Origin: Chlorogloeopsis fritschii PCC 6912
Lineage (GTDB): Bacteria; Cyanobacteriota; Cyanobacteriia; Cyanobacteriales; Nostocaceae
Length of the DNA: 64,000 nt
Reading direction: 5' to 3'
Assembly (NCBI RefSeq): GCF_000317285.1
Contig: NZ_AJLN01000085.1
Coordinates: 115,596 to 179,595 of the forward strand
The translations under genes were made by a program, and so were the position numbers. This document shows, in pieces, positions 44,956 to 53,247 of this stretch. Each line of letters begins with the position of its first letter. The stretch's first letter is position 1. The notes under the pieces were generated by a model. It did no database searches and was not told where the DNA came from. It saw only the letters and a list, made by a program, of their open reading frames with translations.

Positions 44956-45975
44956 ATGGCTCCCGCCGTTTTAATTGAAAATCTAAAAAAGCGTTACGGT
45001 TCAATAGAAGCTGTTAAGGATGTTTCCTTTCAGGTTGAACCAGGAGAAATTTTTGGTTTACTAGGGCCAAATGGAGCAGGTAAAACCACTACCCTACGTG
45101 CTTTGTGTACTCTCACCACACCAGATGCTGGCAAAATAGAAGTATCTGGCATTTCGGTGTTAGATAATCCTAAAGCTGCAAGACAACGGCTTGGTTATGT
45201 AGCACAGGAAGTGGCTTTAGATAAAGTTTTAACTGGACGCGAACTGCTGCAACTACAAGCAGCACTTTATCACTTACCAACGGCAGTGGCAAAACAACGT
45301 GTTGACACAGTGCTGAGTTTGCTTGGTTTGCAGGAATACGCCGACAAAAAAACTGGTACTTACTCTGGTGGCTTGCGCAAGCGTCTCGACTTAGCTGCTG
45401 GATTACTGCACGCACCGGATGTACTGGTTTTGGACGAGCCAACCGTTGGGCTTGACATTGAAAGCCGTTTTATCGTCTGGGAATTCTTAAGAAAGTTGCG
45501 GGAAGCAGGAACCACGGTAGTGATTACCAGTCATTATCTGGAAGAAGTTGACGCTTTAGCCGATCGCGTGGCAATTATTGACCGTGGAGTAGTAATTGCG
45601 ACTGGTACACCTTCCCAACTCAAAGATAAAGTGGGAGGCGATCGTATTACTTTACGCATCCAAGAGTTTACACCACCAGAGGAAGCTCAAAAAGCAAAAG
45701 AATTACTAGCACCTTTACCATTTGTCCAAGAAGTAATTATCAATAGCGCTCAAGGTAATTCCCTCAACTTGGTGGTAACACCACAGAATGACACTTTAAT
45801 CACCATTCAGCAAGCCTTGAACCATGCTGGATTACCCATATTTGGTATTTCTCAATCTCGTCCTAGCTTAGATGATGTTTACCTGGCAGCGACAGGACGT
45901 ACACTAATGGATGCGGAACTGGCTGCACTGGGAAATCGCGATCCGAAGGCGGAAAAAAAGCAAAATATGAGATGA
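44956..45975 (+). CDS. DrrA-family ABC transporter ATP-binding protein
   Basis: 339 residues. Walker A GPNGAGKTT, signature YSGGLRKR, Walker B VLVLDEPTVGLD and switch His ITSHYLEEVDALADRV are present, followed by a C-terminal domain of about 110 residues typical of the daunorubicin-resistance (DrrA) ATPase group. With the permease 69 bases downstream it forms an ABC-2 exporter. The cargo is unknown; homologues move drugs, lipids or polysaccharides. The gap to the permease contains a GCTAATGGTTAATA repeat block. Confidence 0.9.
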   Translation: MAPAVLIENLKKRYGSIEAVKDVSFQVEPGEIFGLLGPNGAGKTTTLRALCTLTTPDAGKIEVSGISVLDNPKAARQRLGYVAQEVALDKVLTGRELLQLQAALYHLPTAVAKQRVDTVLSLLGLQEYADKKTGTYSGGLRKRLDLAAGLLHAPDVLVLDEPTVGLDIESRFIVWEFLRKLREAGTTVVITSHYLEEVDALADRVAIIDRGVVIATGTPSQLKDKVGGDRITLRIQEFTPPEEAQKAKELLAPLPFVQEVIINSAQGNSLNLVVTPQNDTLITIQQALNHAGLPIFGISQSRPSLDDVYLAATGRTLMDAELAALGNRDPKAEKKQNMR

Positions 45976-46044
45976 GGGTAATGGCTAATAGCTAATGGTT
46001 AATAGCTAATGGCAATGAACAATTAACAATTACCAAAAATTAAC
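45976..46044. repeat. STRR block between the ABC genes
   Basis: TAATGGCTAATAGCTAATGG-type heptamers, then AACAATTAACAATTACC, fill the gap between the ATPase and permease genes. A purine-rich ribosome-binding site for the permease is not obvious. Confidence 0.65.
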
Positions 46045-46941
46045 ATGAGTGGTACTGTCATACCTCCAAAACCGGATATTAACTGGCAGCAAGTTGCTGC
46101 GCCACAAGCTTATGTAGATAAAACTCCCAATTTCTTTGGTGAGTTAGTTCAAGAAACTTTGGCGTTGACTCGTCGCTTGTTTATTCAATTGCAGAGACGT
46201 CCTTCCACTTTGATTGCAGGAATTATACAGCCTGTAATGTGGTTGGTGCTGTTTGGCGCTTTATTTCAAAATGCACCAAAAGGAATATTTGGCGATACTC
46301 CAAATTACGCCCAATTTTTAAGCGCAGGCATCATTGTGTTTACAGCTTTTGCTGGAGCGCTGAATGCTGGTTTACCTGTGATGTTTGATCGCGAGTTTGG
46401 TTTTTTGAATCGCTTATTAGTGGCTCCTCTCGCATCACGGTATTCGATTGTTCTAGCTTCGGCAATTTTTATTATTAGTCAGAGTTTGCTGCAAGCAGCG
46501 GTGATTGTGGCAGCAGCGGCATTCTTGGGTGCAGGTTTACCGAATGCAACTGGGTTAGGTGCGATCGCTTTGATAGTCTTTCTACTCGCTTTGGGTGTGA
46601 CAGCGTTGAGCTTGGGATTGGCTTTTGCCTTACCGGGGCACATAGAATTGATTGCAGTAATTTTTGTCTCAAACTTGCCACTATTATTTGCCAGCACTGC
46701 TTTGGCTCCTTTGTCTTTCATGCCCAAGTGGTTGCAAATTATTGCTACTCTTAATCCCCTCAGCTATGCTATTGAGCCAATTCGCTATCTTTATCTCCAC
46801 AAAGATTGGGGATTAAATAGTGTAGTCATGCACGCTTTTTGGGGTGATGTTACTTTTGGCAGTTCAATTCTCGTGTTACTAGGGTTTGCTGTCTTTGCTT
46901 TGCTAATTATCCAACCCCGACTTCGGCAAACTCTCTCATAA
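46045..46941 (+). CDS. ABC-2 type permease (DrrB-like)
   Basis: 298 residues. A cytoplasmic N-terminus of about 55 residues precedes six hydrophobic segments (about 60-85, 97-120, 140-165, 170-195, 205-225, 270-292). RRPSTLIAGIIQPVMWLVLFG and LNPLSYAIEPIRYLYL fit the ABC-2 permease family. It partners the DrrA-like ATPase just upstream. ATG start. Confidence 0.9.
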   Translation: MSGTVIPPKPDINWQQVAAPQAYVDKTPNFFGELVQETLALTRRLFIQLQRRPSTLIAGIIQPVMWLVLFGALFQNAPKGIFGDTPNYAQFLSAGIIVFTAFAGALNAGLPVMFDREFGFLNRLLVAPLASRYSIVLASAIFIISQSLLQAAVIVAAAAFLGAGLPNATGLGAIALIVFLLALGVTALSLGLAFALPGHIELIAVIFVSNLPLLFASTALAPLSFMPKWLQIIATLNPLSYAIEPIRYLYLHKDWGLNSVVMHAFWGDVTFGSSILVLLGFAVFALLIIQPRLRQTLS

Positions 46942-46987
46942 AATAGAAGCATCGTTATACTCGGAGGAACACGAGGGGTAAATCTGC

Positions 46988-47380
46988 ATGAAAATCTTTT
47001 TTTTACCACTAACTCGGCTTACTGTTGCCACTTTTGCAAGTCTTGGCTTTGCCTCTTTGCTCGTGCCGCAACCCAGTTTAGCTCAACTTACCAATCAGTA
47101 CGACCAAACAACTTACGATCCACAGAATACCGATTTCTGTTCTGGCAATAGTCAAGACAGTTCTTTCAATGTATTTAACTTAATTCATTGCGCTAATCTT
47201 AGAGGCCGCAGTTGGGATTCTACGGAACAAAACTCGGACATTAATGATGTTGCCAGAGATTTTAAAGAAAGGCAAAAACTACGCTTTCAACAACAGCAGC
47301 AAGGACAACCGCAGACACAACCAAGCACAAGCTTGCCAGTGATTACGCTGCCATCAGCTACACCCCAGCCGAATCAATGA
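46988..47380 (+). CDS. Small secreted protein, function unknown
   Basis: 130 residues. The N-terminus has a lysine and a long hydrophobic core ending LLVPQPSLAQ, a good Sec signal peptide with cleavage after SLA. The mature part is polar, with two Cys (FCSGNS, IHCANL) that could form a disulfide, and a Gln/Pro-rich tail. GGAGGA lies about 20 bases before the ATG. It lies 46 bases after the permease gene on the same strand, so it may be cotranscribed. No family is recognised with certainty. Confidence 0.7.
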   Translation: MKIFFLPLTRLTVATFASLGFASLLVPQPSLAQLTNQYDQTTYDPQNTDFCSGNSQDSSFNVFNLIHCANLRGRSWDSTEQNSDINDVARDFKERQKLRFQQQQQGQPQTQPSTSLPVITLPSATPQPNQ

Positions 47381-47468
47381 ATCGACTGCAATAATAGACA
47401 CGGGGCAACCGCAAGAGTTGCCCCTACATTTAAATCTTAAGACGCGATTGCTCGCATCTGTACAAATC

Positions 47469-47534
47469 GTAAGGTGGGCACTTACACAACGGAAAAATAA
47501 GGGTTTGAGGGAAATTAGGCAGCGCCCACCCTAC
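47469..47534. repeat. Family-A hairpin repeat, copy 6
   Basis: GTAAGGTGGGCACTT...GCAGCGCCCACCCTAC with central AAATAAGGGTTTGAGG; 66 bases. It sits between convergent genes (small secreted protein and PrxQ) and ends 19 bases below the prxQ stop. Confidence 0.8.
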
Positions 47535-47552
47535 AAAATTGCTCAAAAATTT

Positions 47553-47990
47553 TTACAATCCGACTGCTGTTAGAACATCACTAGCGTGGGTAGGAGTGTT
47601 GACATTGGAGTCAACGTGGATAATTTTGCCGTTGCCATCAATTACATAAGTAACGCGCTTGGCATAGCCACCACCATCGACATCGTAAGCTTTGATTAAA
47701 GCCTTATCGGTATCGGCTAGCAGGGGGAAATTGAGATTATATTTTTGAGTAAATGCTTGATGGGAGACTTCATCATCTGCGCTGACTCCCAACACCACAA
47801 TATCTTTACTCTTATATTCGTCAGTGGCATCACGGAAGCTACAAGCCTGCTTAGTGCAGCCTGGAGTGTCATCTTTGGGATAAAAATACAAAACTACTGT
47901 TTTGCCTTTGAAATCAGACAATGAAACGGTGTTGCCGTTAGTGTCTTTGGCGGTAAATGCAGGCGCATCTGTTCCAACTGCTAGAGGCAT
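47553..47990 (-). CDS. prxQ: Peroxiredoxin Q / bacterioferritin comigratory protein
   Basis: 145 residues, thioredoxin-fold thiol peroxidase that reduces H2O2 and organic hydroperoxides. Peroxidatic C45 and resolving C50 lie in PKDDTPGCTKQACSFRD, the C-x4-C arrangement of PrxQ. The following VLGVSADDEVSHQAF and FPLLADTDKALIKAY are also typical. No signal peptide, so cytoplasmic. It is monocistronic, and ends next to a family-A hairpin that may terminate it. Confidence 0.95.
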   Translation of the reverse strand: MPLAVGTDAPAFTAKDTNGNTVSLSDFKGKTVVLYFYPKDDTPGCTKQACSFRDATDEYKSKDIVVLGVSADDEVSHQAFTQKYNLNFPLLADTDKALIKAYDVDGGGYAKRVTYVIDGNGKIIHVDSNVNTPTHASDVLTAVGL

Positions 47991-48175
47991 AATTTACCTT
48001 TCCTGTGTGAAAAATTTGATGCATTTGAAATTTTACAATAATTTACAATAATTAAATAAATAGCTAAAAAAAGTTATTACTCAGCATCAATATGTAGCTC
48101 TTAGCTACAAGTTAAAACAGATATATTTGTCAATCAATTTTTAATTATCAACCAGAACATTCTCAGGAAATAAAA

Positions 48176-48580
48176 ATGCCAGTTGTTGATTCCCAAAGCC
48201 AGGAAACCTTGATATATCCACGTGCCACCATAGAACGAGCCAAGCGATCGCTGCTTTGTTCTCCCTTCAATCTTAGTTTATTTGCAGTTATGGTGTCCGA
48301 GAGGGTGGCTTTAAAGGAAATTATCGGCAATGCTGGTGTTCGTAATGGTTACACCAAACGTCCTTTATTAGAATTAGCAGCAGAAAACAATTTGGTGTGG
48401 TTGATCCAAGTAGGTGTGCTGCGACGTGAAGTTGACGGACAGGGAATTACAGATAGTTTCCGCCTCACACCTGTTGGTCGTCAAGTTGTAGAAGAATGTC
48501 AAAGCCAGCCTTGCCCTACTCCTAGTTGGGGCGATCGCATATCCGATGCTATACTTCGTTGGTTTAGACTACCTTTTTAG
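48176..48580 (+). CDS. Conserved cyanobacterial protein (Npun_F0494-like)
   Basis: 134 residues, no signal peptide or membrane segment. YPRATIERAKRSLLCSPFNLSLFAVMVSERVALKEI and the later VLRREVDGQGITDSFRLTPVGRQVVEE suggest a small winged-helix-like fold. I recall a family named after Npun_F0494 with this start, but I am not certain. AGGAAA lies 6 bases before the ATG. It is monocistronic; function unknown. Confidence 0.65.
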   Translation: MPVVDSQSQETLIYPRATIERAKRSLLCSPFNLSLFAVMVSERVALKEIIGNAGVRNGYTKRPLLELAAENNLVWLIQVGVLRREVDGQGITDSFRLTPVGRQVVEECQSQPCPTPSWGDRISDAILRWFRLPF

Positions 48581-49062
48581 AATTTGGGTTTAGTTGGTAG
48601 TTAGTAGGTAGTAGTTGGGTGGAAACAAGTTTTATTGTCGATGCCCATTGCCCATTGCTATTGCCTACTAACCACTAAACCTATCAGTATTTTTGATAAT
48701 TTCAAGTCAAAAGTTAGGAGTGGCACTGAAGCGGGAACAATATGTACGGAAGTTGCTACTTCTTTTATGAAGTTTTTACTGTGGTTGTCTAACTGAATTA
48801 AGTGAATAGAGAATAGTAAACCGTAAATTATTACTATCAAATAACTAGCCACCATAAACGGCATAGACAAGAAGGGACGAAAAAACTTCCCTCCCCTCTG
48901 ACTTGAAAGAGGATTTAGGGGTGTAGGAGAAAAAACCTCTTTCATCTTTGGCGGGTGAAACAAGTTTCATCGGGACTGCCTTCTATTACTCTTTCACTAC
49001 TAGGGTGAGCTATATTACATTTCAACTTTTAAGATCATCTGGATCGGGAAAAAAAGCTAAAT
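48581..49062. other. Intergenic stretch before cobQ
   Basis: 482 bases. TTAGTAGGTAGTAGTTGG-type repeats lie at 48592-48680. A minus-strand frame (48658-48963) contains one hydrophobic stretch (ASYLIVIIYGLLFSIHL). It starts in a repeat-like CCCTCTGACTTG segment and ends in STRR sequence, so I do not count it as a secure gene. No cobalamin riboswitch box is recognisable before cobQ. Confidence 0.45.
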
Positions 49063-50541
49063 ATGAAAGCAATTATGGTAGTGGGAACAACATCCCACGC
49101 AGGGAAATCACTGATAACAGCAGCTATTTGTCGTATTCTCTCACAACGTGGCTGGCGAGTGGCTCCCTTTAAAGGTCAAAATATGGCTTTAAATGCTTAT
49201 GTCACTGTGAATGGGGGGGAAATTGGTTATGCACAAGCTGTACAAGCTTGGGCGGCAGGAGTTATTCCTTGGGTAGAAATGAATCCCATCTTACTTAAAC
49301 CCCAGGGTGACATGACTTCCCAATTGATTGTCAAAGGTAAGCCCGTAGGCAAAGTTCATGCTCAAGATTACTACGAGCAGTATTTTGAACTTGGATGGCG
49401 AGCAATTGAAGAATCTCTACAGCATTTAGCAACAGAATTTGATGTGGTAATTTGTGAAGGTGCTGGTAGCCCCGCGGAGATTAACCTCAAGCACCGCGAC
49501 TTAACTAATATGCGGGTAGCAAAATATTTAAATGCTCCTACTCTATTGGTTGTTGATATTGATAGAGGTGGTGCTTTTGCCCATGTAATCGGAACGCTAG
49601 AATTACTGGAGCCAGAGGAACGTGCCCTAATTCGTGGTGTCGTCATTAACAAATTTCGGGGACAGCGATCGCTCCTAGAACCAGGTATAAAATGGTTGGA
49701 AGAACGTACAGGTATTCCTGTAGTTGGCGTTATTCCTTACTTAGATACTATGTTCCCTGCCGAGGATTCCCTGGATTTATTGGAACGTAAATCGTACAAA
49801 TCTTCAACTGAACTAAATATTAGCGTTATCCGCCTACCGAGAATCTCCAATTTTACCGACTTCGATCCGTTGGAATCAGAACCTTCAGTTACAATTAAAT
49901 ACCTAAGCCCCAAGCATGAATTAGGACGTCCAGATGCAGTAATTATCCCAGGAACAAAAGCGACAATTCCTGATTTGCTACTACTGCAAAAAACTGGCAT
50001 GGCAGAAGCAATTCAAAATTATGCAGCAGCTGGAGGTACAGTATTGGGTATCTGTGGAGGTTTCCAAATTCTTGGTCAAATTATCGCCGATCCAGAAGGC
50101 ATAGAAGGGCAAGCTGGCAGGTATCAAGGCTTAGGACTATTACCCATCAAAACAGTAATTACAGGACAAAAAATCGCTCGTCAGCGCCAAGTTACCTCAA
50201 ATTATCCGCAAATGGGTTTACCAGTAAGCGGATTTGAAATTCATCAAGGGCGATCGCGCACAGAAACTCAAGGAGTAGATCCCCAAGCTTATCATCCTTT
50301 ATTTGACGATGCTAATTTGGGATTAGTAGATCGTTGTCAATCAGTCTGGGGTACTTATCTTCACGGTATATTTGATAATGGCCCTTGGCGTCGTGCTTGG
50401 TTAAATCGACTGCGTCAACAACGGGGTTTGAAATCTCTACCTACAGGTGTTGCCAACTATCGAGATCAGCGAGAGAATCTCTTAGACTACATTGCCAGAG
50501 AAATTGAACGACATTTAGATTTAACTCCATTTTTGTCGTAA
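49063..50541 (+). CDS. cobQ: Cobyric acid synthase
   Basis: 492 residues; ATP- and glutamine-dependent amidation of four carboxylates of adenosyl-cobyrinic a,c-diamide in B12 synthesis. The N-terminal P-loop-like domain begins MVVGTTSHAGKSLITAAICRIL and continues VAPFKGQNMALNAYV. The C-terminal class I glutaminase domain has nucleophile Cys in LGICGGFQILG and the closing His region WGTYLHGIFDNG. Thirteen bases separate it from a downstream ferredoxin gene, so the two are probably cotranscribed. ATG start at 49063. Confidence 0.95.
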   Translation: MKAIMVVGTTSHAGKSLITAAICRILSQRGWRVAPFKGQNMALNAYVTVNGGEIGYAQAVQAWAAGVIPWVEMNPILLKPQGDMTSQLIVKGKPVGKVHAQDYYEQYFELGWRAIEESLQHLATEFDVVICEGAGSPAEINLKHRDLTNMRVAKYLNAPTLLVVDIDRGGAFAHVIGTLELLEPEERALIRGVVINKFRGQRSLLEPGIKWLEERTGIPVVGVIPYLDTMFPAEDSLDLLERKSYKSSTELNISVIRLPRISNFTDFDPLESEPSVTIKYLSPKHELGRPDAVIIPGTKATIPDLLLLQKTGMAEAIQNYAAAGGTVLGICGGFQILGQIIADPEGIEGQAGRYQGLGLLPIKTVITGQKIARQRQVTSNYPQMGLPVSGFEIHQGRSRTETQGVDPQAYHPLFDDANLGLVDRCQSVWGTYLHGIFDNGPWRRAWLNRLRQQRGLKSLPTGVANYRDQRENLLDYIAREIERHLDLTPFLS

Positions 50542-50554
50542 TAACTTAGAAATC

Positions 50555-50794
50555 ATGAGTGTTCGCGTCCATTTCTTACCAGACGATATTACAGTTGATG
50601 CCGAAGTGGGAGAACCCCTGCTAGATGTTGCAGATCGAGCTGGAGTATTAATTCCCACTGGTTGTCTAATGGGTTCTTGTTATGCTTGTGCAGTAGAATT
50701 AGAGGATGGAGAAACTATTCGTGCTTGCATCAACGCAGTTCCACCCGGACGCGAAGAATTGACAATAAATTTGTTTAGCGATCCAACATGGTAA
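50555..50794 (+). CDS. Small plant-type [2Fe-2S] ferredoxin
   Basis: 79 residues. Cluster ligands C37, C42, C45 and C58 give the plant-type C-x4-C-x2-C-x12-C pattern, shorter than the C-x29-C of photosynthetic ferredoxin. The fold-like beginning VRVHFLPDDITVDAEVGEPLLDVADRAGV fits. No signal peptide. Because it directly follows cobQ, a redox role in corrin metabolism is one hypothesis; a general electron carrier is the alternative. Confidence 0.9.
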   Translation: MSVRVHFLPDDITVDAEVGEPLLDVADRAGVLIPTGCLMGSCYACAVELEDGETIRACINAVPPGREELTINLFSDPTW

Positions 50795-50799
50795 TTCAA

Positions 50800-50845
50800 T
50801 AATTGTTAGTAGTTAGTAGTTAGTAGTTACTAGTCGGTGGTCAAA
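50800..50845. repeat. STRR block after the ferredoxin gene
   Basis: GTTAGTAGTTAGTAGTTAGTAG heptamer-type repeats directly upstream of the family-B hairpin. Confidence 0.65.
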
Positions 50846-50862
50846 AATTACTACTAACGACT

Positions 50863-50927
50863 GTACGGGCGGGTTTTCCCAGCAATTTCTCTAAAATGAC
50901 GGAACATCTAAATAAACCCGCCCCTAC
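50863..50927. repeat. Family-B hairpin repeat, copy 5
   Basis: GTACGGGCGGGTTTTCC...AATAAACCCGCCCCTAC; inverted relative to copy 3 and 65 bases long. It lies between convergent ferredoxin and SRPBCC genes. Confidence 0.8.
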
Positions 50928-50940
50928 TATCCACTAACCA

Positions 50941-51390
50941 CTATCTACTCTCTTGTTTTACTTTTAAGACGTATTCTTTAAACCTTTCCATATCTGCTAG
51001 AAGCGTTGATTCTACTACCTTTCCCAAAAACAAATTATCCATGATTTTGCCAATGATACCGGGGATAGCATAGCCTACAGTAAGTTTGACGATACTGGTA
51101 TTATGGCGATCGTAAAAGCGTATTGCCCCTCGATTTGGTAAACCATCTACCGATTCCCATTGAATAATTTGATTGGGAATAACTTTGAGAATGCGAGATT
51201 TCCAAGTAAATTCCAAACCGCCAGTTTTCAGCTTCCATATAGATATTTCTGGATTATCCTCCGGAACCTTTACTGAATCAATCCACTTCATCCAACGGGG
51301 CATTTGCTCCAAATCAGACCAAAGGCTCCATACTACATCTATGGGAGCCTCTACCTCTACTTGCACGCTATGCTCTAGCCAATCAGACAT
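50941..51390 (-). CDS. SRPBCC (START/Bet v1-like) protein
   Basis: 149 residues. HSVQVEVEAPIDVVWSLWSDLEQMPRWMKWIDSV is the classic beginning of the polyketide cyclase/dehydrase SRPBCC fold, which makes a hydrophobic cavity. The rest alternates strands (KSRILKVIPNQIIQWESV) and ends in a long helix. It lies 37 bases after crtQ on the same strand, so the pair is probably an operon. Binding of a carotenoid intermediate or lipid is an inference from context only. Confidence 0.85.
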   Translation of the reverse strand: MSDWLEHSVQVEVEAPIDVVWSLWSDLEQMPRWMKWIDSVKVPEDNPEISIWKLKTGGLEFTWKSRILKVIPNQIIQWESVDGLPNRGAIRFYDRHNTSIVKLTVGYAIPGIIGKIMDNLFLGKVVESTLLADMERFKEYVLKVKQESR

Positions 51391-51427
51391 TCTCTCTTTT
51401 TCTTCCTTCGCGGTTTGTTTTTAACCT

Positions 51428-52867
51428 CTACTTTTTCACAGTCTCTAAAATAGCTTTCGCTGCACGTCTTCCCGAAATTGTCGCTCCTTCCATGCTATCA
51501 ATATAGTCTTGCTGCGTATAACTCCCTGCTAGAAAGAAATTAGCCACAGGTGTCTGTTGACTGGGACGATAAATATCCATTCCTGGTGCTTCCCTATAAA
51601 GAGACTGAGCAAGTTTCACTACACTGTACCAAGTCATATTCAGTTCCCGTGATGAGGGAAACAACTCATGTACTTGCGCCAGAACGTGCTGGGCTATTTC
51701 CTCATTACTTTGTTTAATAAATGGATCTCCTGGTGTCAGCACCAATTGCAACAAAGACCCCTGCCCTTGGCGATAATAATCAGCAGGACTAGTTAAAGCT
51801 AAATCAGCAAAACAGGAAAAGTCTGCATCGGGAGTATACAACAAATTATCAATTCCGGCTGCACGCTCTAGCTGTTTGCGCCCTTCGGCATCTTGCAGTT
51901 CCGTTACCCAACCATCAAACCGCAACTGCACCGTAGCTACAGGTACTGCTTCTAATTTATAGATATTCTCAAATTCTGACCACTTGCGCCACTGTTGGGG
52001 TAGGAGGCGTTGAATACCTGGAAGATCACAAGCAGCTACGTAGGCATCGGCAGTAATAATTTCTTCTGTTTCGCCGTTGGCAACTACTATACCAGTGACG
52101 CGGGTTTGTTCCCCTTCCTCGGCAAACTGGATTTCTCGTACTCTGCGGCGAGTGTAAATTTTTGTTCCCCTTGCTTCTAAGTACTCCAAGATTGGCTTGT
52201 GCAGGTATTCATAAGGTGAACCCGACAACATCCGCAGTTTCGACGCCTCTGTTCTGACTGCAAATAACTGAAAGATTGTCAACATACAGCGGGCAGAAAT
52301 ATTTTCGCAATCAATAAAGCCCAAGGCATAGGCGATCGGGTTCCACATTCGCTCAATACTGCCTTGACTACCTCCATGACTTCGGAACCAGTCGGCAAAA
52401 CTAACTTTATCTAAGTTACGAATATTTTGCATCGCACCGTTGTAATCTACCAAACCCCTTACTATTGGGCTTGTCGCAAGTGCTACTGCATTCTGCAATT
52501 TATCCAACAATGATATTTGAGAGCAAGTGAAAAATGCCTTTAGCCCATTGAAAGGCGCGCCCATAAAAAAGCGAAAATCAAGGGTGCCAATCTGCCCTCC
52601 TTGGTTAATGAAGGTATGGGTATGTTCTTTAGGCAGGAGGTTTCCAAACGCCCCCACTTTCTTCATCAATTCCAACAATTGATAGTAATTTCCAAAGAAG
52701 ACGTGCAACCCCATCTCAATATGGTTGCCATCACCATCTATCCAACTGCCTACTTTACCCCCAACAAATGGACGAGACTCTAATATCTGGACTTCACAAC
52801 CAGCATCAGCTAAATCTACGGCTGTTGTTAGCCCAGCCAGCCCCGCACCCACGATCGCAACACGCAT
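51428..52867 (-). CDS. crtQ: Zeta-carotene desaturase (plant type)
   Basis: 479 residues. It converts 9,9'-di-cis-zeta-carotene through neurosporene to a lycopene isomer in the plant/cyanobacterial carotenoid route. FAD-binding [29 protein letters not shown] is followed by GGKVGSW. The C-terminal signature is [27 protein letters not shown]. Length and motifs fit ZDS rather than phytoene desaturase (CrtP). ATG start at 52867. The SRPBCC gene follows 37 bases downstream. Confidence 0.93.
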   Translation of the reverse strand: MRVAIVGAGLAGLTTAVDLADAGCEVQILESRPFVGGKVGSWIDGDGNHIEMGLHVFFGNYYQLLELMKKVGAFGNLLPKEHTHTFINQGGQIGTLDFRFFMGAPFNGLKAFFTCSQISLLDKLQNAVALATSPIVRGLVDYNGAMQNIRNLDKVSFADWFRSHGGSQGSIERMWNPIAYALGFIDCENISARCMLTIFQLFAVRTEASKLRMLSGSPYEYLHKPILEYLEARGTKIYTRRRVREIQFAEEGEQTRVTGIVVANGETEEIITADAYVAACDLPGIQRLLPQQWRKWSEFENIYKLEAVPVATVQLRFDGWVTELQDAEGRKQLERAAGIDNLLYTPDADFSCFADLALTSPADYYRQGQGSLLQLVLTPGDPFIKQSNEEIAQHVLAQVHELFPSSRELNMTWYSVVKLAQSLYREAPGMDIYRPSQQTPVANFFLAGSYTQQDYIDSMEGATISGRRAAKAILETVKK

Positions 52868-53079
52868 TCCGTACTTCCTTTTCAGTTTCTTTACAAATTG
52901 TAACTGGGTTGGTGTCGGAATTAGCTATTCATATTGAATCAAGGGTTAAGGGAGTAGATATTACCCCATATACTTACACAAAAGTTAAAGCAGTAATCAG
53001 ATCAAAGACAAAAGGTATAAATAGTTGCAGCCCTTTTTCTTCTGATTTGATTGGTTCTGTTGGTAGTTGTTTTCCTTAT

Positions 53080-53247
53080 TTAGTTGGTATCTTTAGTGTC
53101 TTCGTTGGTGGGTAATCCTCGAATTAGTTCCCGAATTACATCAGTTGCTGGTCTGCCAGTCTGCTGACAGTACTTTTCTAGTTTTTCTGCCTCCTGTGTT
53201 GCTAAATTCACAGTGATACGTTTTACAGCCCACTTCTTATTAGTCAT
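53080..53247 (-). CDS. Small ribbon-helix-helix (CopG/Arc-like) protein
   Basis: 55 residues from the ATG at 53247. WAVKRITVNLATQEAEKLEKYC gives the DNA-contacting beta strand and first helix, and RPATDVIRELIRGL the second helix, of a ribbon-helix-helix dimer. Such proteins are antitoxins or small repressors. No toxin gene adjoins it: crtQ lies downstream on the same strand, and upstream is a 1.6-kb gene-free stretch. A longer plus-strand frame through the same bases is not credible. Confidence 0.7.
   Translation of the reverse strand: MTNKKWAVKRITVNLATQEAEKLEKYCQQTGRPATDVIRELIRGLPTNEDTKDTN

Noticed and set aside
48658..48963. Minus-strand 101-codon frame with one hydrophobic stretch
   Set aside because: Both ends lie in repeat-like sequence (STRR at the 3' end, CCCTCTGACTTG type near the start). 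It is not convincing as a gene, although a small membrane peptide inside it cannot be excluded.
48964..49062. Cobalamin riboswitch before cobQ
   Set aside because: The 99 bases before cobQ are too short and lack a B12-box-like sequence.
52768..53115. Plus-strand 115-codon frame
   Set aside because: It overlaps crtQ antisense and the ribbon-helix-helix gene, and its composition is not protein-like.
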